Assembly: GCA_002413835.1 (NCBI GenBank)
Contig: DHXU01000009.1
Location: 269,802 to 333,801 of the forward strand
Reading direction: 5' to 3'
Length of the DNA stretch: 64,000 nucleotides
Source: Candidatus Saccharibacteria bacterium UBA5148
GTDB taxonomy: Bacteria > Patescibacteriota > Saccharimonadia > Saccharimonadales > UBA4665
This document shows, in pieces, positions 59,198-64,000 of the stretch (position 1 is its first letter; each line of letters begins with the position of its first letter). The notes under the pieces were generated by a model, which made no database searches, had not been told where the DNA came from, and worked only from the letters and a program-made list of their open reading frames with translations. The translations under genes and the position numbers were made by a program.

Positions 59198-61804
59198 ATG
59201 GCAGACGATGACGAAGCTACAACACCTAATCCAGAAGAAAATATAGACGAACCACGGTTGGAAAATCAGCCTGTGCCGATGGCTGAAGTTATCACTGATG
59301 TCGAGCATTCACGCCAGGTTGAACCTCGCACCGTCGAAGACGTCATGGAAGATAGCTATTTACGCTATTCTATGTCAGTTATCATTGAGCGGGCCCTGCC
59401 TGACGTCCGTGATGGTATGAAGCCCGTACATCGTCGCATCCTATACACTATGAACCGCGATGGTCTGCGCAGTACAGCCCGGCATCGCAAGAGTGCGACT
59501 GTGGTCGGTGCGGTGATGGGTGACTTCCATCCGCATGGCGACTCCAGTATTTATGACTCGATGGTGCGCATGGCACAGCCGTGGTCGATGCGCTATATGC
59601 TGGTCAACGGCCAGGGTAACTTCGGTAGTATGGATGGCGACCCGCCGGCTGCCTACCGATACACTGAGGCCAAGATGGCCCGCCTGGCTGACGAACTGTT
59701 GGCTGACATTGATAAGGAAACCGTTGATTTCCGTGACAACTACGATGGTACCAAGCTGGAGCCAAGCGTATTACCAGCTAAATTACCGAACCTGCTGCTG
59801 AACGGCCAGCTGGGTATTGCAGTGGGTATGGCGACCAACATCCCGCCGCATAACTTATCCGAAATCGTCGACGCCACCGTGCATCAGATAGATCACCCGG
59901 ATTGTACGCTCGACGATTTGCTGGAATACGTCAAAGGTCCCGATTTCCCAACCGGCGGCATCGTCTACGGCAAGGATAGCCTGCGGACAGCTTATGCGAC
60001 TGGCCGTGGCGGTGTTGTCGTCCGTGGTATCGCCGAAGTCGTGGAAGGCAAGAAGGGCCGTCACCAGATCATCATTACCGAGATTCCGTACGCTTTGAAT
60101 AAGGAAACCTTGGTAGTAAAGATTGCTGATCTTGTCCGCGACAAGCGCGTGACCGGCATCAGCGACATCCGTGACGAGAGTGCCCGCGGCAATGTCCGCA
60201 TCGTTATCGACCTCAAGAAAGACGCCTTCCCGAAGAAGTTGTTGAACCAGATTTATAAACTGACTCCGTTGCAGGGATCATTCCACTTCAACATGATGGC
60301 GCTGATCGATGGCATCCAGCCTCGTGTCCTGGGACTGCAGGACATCATCCAGGAGCACATCAAGCACCGCCGCTCCGTGGTACGACGCCGGACCGAATAC
60401 GAACTGCGTAAGGCCAAAGACGAAGCCCACATCCTGGAAGGCCTCAAGATCGCCCTGGACCACATCGAGGAAGTCATCAAGACTATCCGCGCGAGCGCCT
60501 CGACTGATGTTGCCCGTGTCAGCCTGATGAAGCAATTCGGCCTGTCATTGATACAAACCAATGCTATTCTGGCGATGCAACTGCGTACGCTGACCGGTTT
60601 GGAGCGTCAGAAGATAGAAGACCGCCTGGCCGAACTGATGAAGATAATTACTGAGCTGGAAGCCATTCTGGCTGACGAAGCCCGGATTCTGGCTATCATC
60701 AAAGACGAAATGGTTGAGCTGAAGCGGCAATACGGCGACGAACGTCGGACGCGTGTTGTAAATAGTGAACTTGACCGTATGAACGATGAAGATCTGATCG
60801 CCGAAGAGCAGGTTGTTGTTACGCTTACATCAGCGAACTATATCAAGCGCAGCCAGATAGCGGAGTACAAGAAACAGGGCCGTGGCGGCAAGGGCCGGCG
60901 TGGCATGACCACCCGTGAAGAAGATGTTATCGAGCATGTTGTAAATGCTAGTACGCACGACTTCCTGTTGTTCTTCACCAACAAAGGACGTGTCTTCCGC
61001 CTGAAGACCTACGAAGTCCCAGCTGTCGGCATGAATGCCAAGGGCGTAGCCCTGGTGAACCTGTTGCAATTACAACCTGAGGAAACTGTCAGCTCGGTGA
61101 TTAACGTCAGTAAGGGGCAGGATTGCCAGAATCTGATCATGTGTACTGTCCGCGGTGTAGTCAAAAAAACACCGTTCGACCAGTACCAGAACGTCCGCAA
61201 CTCCGGCCTCATCGCCATTAACCTCGACGAGGGTGATGAGCTGAAGTGGATCCGCCCGACTAATGGAGACAACGAAGTTGTTATTAGCACATCAGAAGGC
61301 CAGGCCATCCGGTTCAACGAGAAGGACGCCCGCCCGATGGGCCGCGTCAGCCGGGGTGTCCGCGGTATCCGCTTGCGGGCTGCCGACCATGTTATCGGCA
61401 TGGACATCGTCGAACCAGGTTCCAGCATCTTCGTCATCAGTAAGTACGGGTATGGCAAGAGAACTAAGGTCGCACAGTTCACGCCGCACGCCCGCGGTGG
61501 TGTTGGCATCCGCTCAGCCGTCGTCAACAAGAAGACCGGCGACCTGATCGGCGTCAAGACGCTCACTGAAAATCATATGGGAGAGGACGATAGCCAGGAG
61601 GTGATTATCATCTCTGGCCAGGGTCAGACAATCCGGCTTGGTATCAAAGATATCCCGGCGCTTGGCCGGGCTACCCAGGGAGTCCGCATCATGCGTCTCA
61701 ATGAAGGCGATGAAGTCGTCAGTTTGGCGCTTGTCGACCGCGTAGACGACGAGGACCTGGAAGAATTGGGCGAAGGCGCTGCTGATACTGAAGCTACGGC
61801 CTAA
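59198..61804 (+). CDS. gyrA: DNA gyrase subunit A
   Basis: An 868-residue protein. About 45 acidic residues precede the conserved start DVMEDSYLRYSMSVIIERALPD. The catalytic Tyr is Y155 in RYTEAKM. Ser116 and Asp120 match the quinolone-determining pair (E. coli S83/D87) in wild-type form. The C-terminal pinwheel carries a GyrA-box QGRGGKG, which marks it as gyrase rather than topoisomerase IV. An acidic tail ends the protein. No parC/parE pair is seen here. Confidence 0.98.
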   Translation: MADDDEATTPNPEENIDEPRLENQPVPMAEVITDVEHSRQVEPRTVEDVMEDSYLRYSMSVIIERALPDVRDGMKPVHRRILYTMNRDGLRSTARHRKSATVVGAVMGDFHPHGDSSIYDSMVRMAQPWSMRYMLVNGQGNFGSMDGDPPAAYRYTEAKMARLADELLADIDKETVDFRDNYDGTKLEPSVLPAKLPNLLLNGQLGIAVGMATNIPPHNLSEIVDATVHQIDHPDCTLDDLLEYVKGPDFPTGGIVYGKDSLRTAYATGRGGVVVRGIAEVVEGKKGRHQIIITEIPYALNKETLVVKIADLVRDKRVTGISDIRDESARGNVRIVIDLKKDAFPKKLLNQIYKLTPLQGSFHFNMMALIDGIQPRVLGLQDIIQEHIKHRRSVVRRRTEYELRKAKDEAHILEGLKIALDHIEEVIKTIRASASTDVARVSLMKQFGLSLIQTNAILAMQLRTLTGLERQKIEDRLAELMKIITELEAILADEARILAIIKDEMVELKRQYGDERRTRVVNSELDRMNDEDLIAEEQVVVTLTSANYIKRSQIAEYKKQGRGGKGRRGMTTREEDVIEHVVNASTHDFLLFFTNKGRVFRLKTYEVPAVGMNAKGVALVNLLQLQPEETVSSVINVSKGQDCQNLIMCTVRGVVKKTPFDQYQNVRNSGLIAINLDEGDELKWIRPTNGDNEVVISTSEGQAIRFNEKDARPMGRVSRGVRGIRLRAADHVIGMDIVEPGSSIFVISKYGYGKRTKVAQFTPHARGGVGIRSAVVNKKTGDLIGVKTLTENHMGEDDSQEVIIISGQGQTIRLGIKDIPALGRATQGVRIMRLNEGDEVVSLALVDRVDDEDLEELGEGAADTEATA

Positions 61805-61835
61805 GGCTTGAATTTAATTTCAGAAGGGTCGTTAG

Positions 61836-62912
61836 ATGGCTATCAGTACATTGCCCACACTAATTTCGCTAAGAGTTGTCGTCATTGGCGGTGGCACTGG
61901 TAATTCCACCGTCCTGAGTGGCCTCAAACCAATCATTGGCGATGGCCTGACGGCAATCGTTAATACCTTTGATGACGGCGGAGGAACGGGTAGGCTACGC
62001 AATCAGTACGAAGGTCTCTTAGCCGTTGGCGACTTGAATCAGTGCCTGATGGCCCTTAGCAATTCGCCGGCAGAGGAGCTCAGTTTATTGAGCCACCGAT
62101 TTCATGAAGGTCTTAAGAATGGTACGCTCGGGCTGCATGGTCAGACCCTTGGTAATCTCATCCTGACCGCCGCCAGTCAACAGCATGGTGGTAATTTTGC
62201 CGAAGCATTAGCGCTTGTGGCACGGATGTTTGCCATAACTGGCAAAGTTCTACCGGCGTCGTATGATAATCGACGCCTTGAGATAACTTTACTTGATAAG
62301 ACAGTTATCAGAGGTGAGCACGAAGCTGAAACGACAGAAATACCAAGTTTCAAAGGCGCTCGAGTCGGATTTAACAAAGAAACGACAATTAGTAGTGAAG
62401 CCAGGGCCGCTATCAAAAGTGCGGACCTCGTCGTCCTGGCTCCGGGTGACCTCTACACTTCTCTGGCCCCAAATCTGGTAGTCCAGGGCATGAAAGAAGC
62501 TCTGGAGAATGCGACGCCGGTTGTACTAATATGTAATCTCATGAATCGTAGCCGCCATACAGCCGGGTTCACGGCGTTGGACTATGCGCAGGAGTACGAG
62601 CGGCTGATAGGTGCGCCTGTTATTGACCGCATTTTGTACAACACGCAGGCTCCGGACACTGATGCACTACAATCTCAAGCATTGCTGGGAAGTTATCCTG
62701 TCGAAATCGATGTCGATGCTTTACGACAAGCTGGATACACTCCAGTCGGAAAAGATTTAGTATCAAGAGAGCATGTTGAGCTCAGTGAAAACGATGCATT
62801 GGCCTCGAGTCGTTCAACAATTCGGCATGATCCTCGTCGGATGGCTTTGGCATTGATGGGAATATATTTCAACAACGGTTTTGCACAAAATGGCATGAGA
62901 AAAGCCGCGTGA
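61836..62912 (+). CDS. yvcK: YvcK/CofD-like gluconeogenesis factor
   Basis: A 358-residue protein with VVVIGGGTGNSTVLSGLK at the N-terminus and FDDGGGTGRLRNQYE, GDLNQCLMALS and NLILTA, the YvcK core. LAPGDLYTSLAPNLVV completes the active-site-like pocket. Relatives bind UDP-sugars and steer carbon flow and cell-wall precursor synthesis. It begins 31 bases after gyrA, suggesting co-transcription. It lacks the neighbouring whiA and rapZ found in Firmicutes and Actinobacteria. Confidence 0.92.
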   Translation: MAISTLPTLISLRVVVIGGGTGNSTVLSGLKPIIGDGLTAIVNTFDDGGGTGRLRNQYEGLLAVGDLNQCLMALSNSPAEELSLLSHRFHEGLKNGTLGLHGQTLGNLILTAASQQHGGNFAEALALVARMFAITGKVLPASYDNRRLEITLLDKTVIRGEHEAETTEIPSFKGARVGFNKETTISSEARAAIKSADLVVLAPGDLYTSLAPNLVVQGMKEALENATPVVLICNLMNRSRHTAGFTALDYAQEYERLIGAPVIDRILYNTQAPDTDALQSQALLGSYPVEIDVDALRQAGYTPVGKDLVSREHVELSENDALASSRSTIRHDPRRMALALMGIYFNNGFAQNGMRKAA

Positions 62913-63017
62913 GTGAAGATGTGAAGAGTAGAGAAGTGTTCCGCGCGGTGCGAAACGGTGTGGTCCTCGATACTGCTATCATGCATCCGGTCACTATGAC
63001 GCGGCTTATTGTTCGTA

Positions 63018-63082
63018 CCCTCCGGGTTCTCAGCACATCCTGGATGTGTGCCTGAGCGGCGTGGATCCTTAAGCCCGGAGGG
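63018..63082. repeat. GC-rich nested hairpin
   Basis: CCCTCCGGG (63018-63026) and CCCGGAGGG (63074-63082) are perfectly complementary and enclose a second hairpin: CTCAG/CTGAG and CACATCC/GGATGTG (63029-63056). On the minus strand it lies downstream of the small membrane gene and could end or stabilise its transcript, though no U-run follows. Confidence 0.55.
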
Positions 63083-63124
63083 GGATTACGCGTGGCGAGT
63101 CTTACCTTGGTCAGTGCGGCTGGG

Positions 63125-63244
63125 TCAGACGCGGGGGCGGGGGCGGGGTCGCGAGCGCGTGATGACGATCGCTGCTGCGGCTGCGGCGATTGCCACAGAG
63201 ACCACGAGGCCGATGTTCCGCTTCTTGTTCCGGTTCTTGCTCAT
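63125..63244 (-). CDS. Small GC-rich single-span membrane peptide
   Basis: A 39-residue protein: basic head MSKNRNKKRN, a transmembrane helix rich in Val and Ala, and an RSRPRPRPRV tail. An exceptionally strong ribosome site (AAGGAGGAGGT) lies six bases before the ATG. Its codons are GC-rich (AAC, AAG, CGG, GTC) compared with gyrA next door. It follows another small membrane gene on the same strand by 47 bases. The composition hints at origin from a high-GC organism such as an actinobacterial host. Confidence 0.55.
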   Translation of the reverse strand: MSKNRNKKRNIGLVVSVAIAAAAAAIVITRSRPRPRPRV

Positions 63245-63291
63245 CTGGTTCACCTCCTCCTTGAGGTGGGTTGGTGCTTGAGTGGGGCGGG

Positions 63292-63498
63292 TCACTGTCT
63301 CTTGCGAGCCAGCAGCGCTACCACGGCCGACACGAGCATGACGAGAAGCGCAGCAACGAAGATCGCTGCACCTATGCGCATGGATGCGGCCGGGTCGTCG
63401 GTGCCGTTCGTCGGGATACCCCAGACGAAAGCGATGACAACACAACCGAAAACCACGCCGATCGACACGAGAAAGGTATTGAATGCCTTGTTCTTCAT
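63292..63498 (-). CDS. Small GC-rich two-span membrane protein
   Basis: A 68-residue protein with two transmembrane helices (about 7-28 and 43-64) and a short loop (GIPTNGTDDPAAS). GGAGGA lies 11 bases before the ATG at 63498; an in-frame ATG at 63510 sits too close to that site. A strong promoter precedes it. Together with the 39-residue gene it forms a small operon divergent from the rRNA operon, in GC-rich sequence unlike either side. Confidence 0.6.
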   Translation of the reverse strand: MKNKAFNTFLVSIGVVFGCVVIAFVWGIPTNGTDDPAASMRIGAAIFVAALLVMLVSAVVALLARKRQ

Positions 63499-63547
63499 TC
63501 GGTTACACATCCTCCGGGTCTGGGTTGGAAAAGTACGAACGAAGACA

Positions 63548-63576
63548 GTTATACATTAATATATATATGATGTCAA
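63548..63576 (-). promoter_or_regulatory. Promoter of the GC-rich two-gene module
   Basis: On the minus strand consensus TTGACA (63571-63576) and TATAAC (63548-63553) are 17 bases apart. The transcript would begin near 63541 with a leader of about 43 bases. Confidence 0.75.
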
Positions 63577-63681
63577 AACAGTTAAATCCTTATTGCCGGC
63601 CTAAGCGACCCAATAATGTACCTGCTGTATATGCCTCCCCGAATCGCTGTAAGAATGACTACCTTTATCGCCTGAATACCC

Positions 63682-63711
63682 TTGACATAGGAGCCTCAGA
63701 CGGGGTAAGAT
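63682..63711 (+). promoter_or_regulatory. Ribosomal RNA operon promoter and leader
   Basis: TTGACA (63682-63687) and TAAGAT (63706-63711) are 18 bases apart. The leader to 63988 contains a boxA-like CTTTAACAATC (about 63768-63778), a tandem 12-base repeat GTTGAGAGACAA (63797-63820) and a ten-pair hairpin GGAACTCATT/AATGAGTTCC (63883-63913). This arrangement is typical of antiterminated rrn leaders with processing stems. Confidence 0.7.
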
Positions 63712-63988
63712 ACATGTTAAGAACATTTGAGGCCTTATTGAAGTGTCTTTAAATTGTTCAAATGACCTTTAACAATCTGGTAAGATTTCAAATAAAGTTG
63801 AGAGACAAGTTGAGAGACAATTCTCGAGACAAGTTTGAAGATTGAATAGTGCAAATCAACGTCAATTGATTTTTTGAATTTTGGAACTCATTGGTTTTAT
63901 ATTAATGAGTTCCGTTAAGTAAGTCAGATACGTTTGTAGCTGGATTTATTCAGAGACAAACTGTTCGGACTGAACATGATTAAATTCT

Positions 63989-64000
63989 TTTTTGGAGAGT
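63989..64000 (+). rRNA. 16S rRNA, first bases only
   Basis: The window ends GGAGAGT, whose AGAGT matches bases 8-12 of 16S rRNA (the start of the 27F region). Position 1 is placed at 63989 from that. The leader features upstream support it; the rest of the gene lies outside the window. Confidence 0.75.

Noticed and set aside
63009..63570. Plus-strand frames across the GC-rich module
   Set aside because: They are antisense to the two small membrane genes, which have strong ribosome sites and a promoter on the minus strand.
1..64000. UGA recoding to Gly (Gracilibacteria/Absconditabacteria code)
   Set aside because: Several genes end at TGA (for example tail of pilM) and conserved proteins have no in-frame TGA, so code 11 applies.
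1..64000. CRISPR array, complete prophage or IS element
   Set aside because: No regularly spaced repeats, transposase or phage structural genes were seen; the Xer recombinase looks like the housekeeping type.

Overview
The window looks like a chromosomal segment of a small-genome Patescibacteria/CPR bacterium, most likely Candidatus Saccharibacteria (TM7). This is inferred from content, because only the first 12 bases of the 16S rRNA gene are present. Supporting signs are a complete PilMNO/PilB/PilT/PilC type IV pilus locus with several pseudopilins, a TGS-less ThrRS, reduced ribosomal operons, gyrB-gyrA-yvcK next to an rRNA operon, and few biosynthetic genes. TGA is used as an ordinary stop, so the recoded Gracilibacteria/Absconditabacteria are excluded. 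Base composition looks near 50% GC in genes, with AT-rich islands near 52.1-52.6 and 63.55-64.0 kb and a GC-rich island at 62.9-63.5 kb.

Layout. 0-5.4 kb: tlyA (5' cut), a phosphoribosyltransferase, a MazG-like pyrophosphohydrolase, a Crp/Fnr regulator, a PH-domain protein, ychF and small unknowns. 5.5-20.3 kb: the pilus locus, with two upstream envelope/secreted proteins, pilM-N-O, a small membrane gene, pilB-T-C, pilA with its own promoter and terminator, pilD, and three pseudopilin/PilX-like genes. 20.3-28.3 kb: Xer recombinase, SPFH protein, ndk, a PrsA-like foldase, tRNA-Arg and tRNA-Asp, tRNA debris and unknowns. 28.3-34.6 kb: a HELGH metallopeptidase, a csoR/DUF4396 metal operon with a visible operator, a Tat-type lipoprotein, tRNA-Thr and tRNA-Gly, a GT2 synthase and nrdR. 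34.6-36.6 kb: almost gene-free and dense with RNA-like structure, ending in a T-box-like leader for thrS. 36.6-48.5 kb: thrS, a HAD protein, ATL, miaA, rpmB, an M50 protease, a signal peptidase, an asparaginase, a pterin dehydratase and an ASCH-RNase HI fusion. 48.5-52 kb: rnpB, then rplT-rpmI-infC and comM on the minus strand. 52-57 kb: an AT-rich region with a candidate ncRNA, then a HerA/VirD4-like ATPase locus. 57-64 kb: gyrB-gyrA-yvcK, a GC-rich two-gene module, and the rRNA promoter, leader and 16S start.

How it works together. The pilus block is a self-contained machine: PilM/N/O platform, PilC base, PilB extension and PilT retraction motors, PilD peptidase, and major and minor pilins. 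In epibiotic Saccharibacteria such pili are linked to host attachment and movement. Many promoter-proximal genes carry a TATACT/TATAAT-type box 6-10 nt before the start codon, which implies leaderless mRNAs, while operon-internal genes carry Shine-Dalgarno sequences. The most notable signals are the thrS T-box, a covarying structured element in two copies (16.8 and 42.2 kb), and two promoter-to-terminator ncRNA candidates (43.1 and 52.55 kb).
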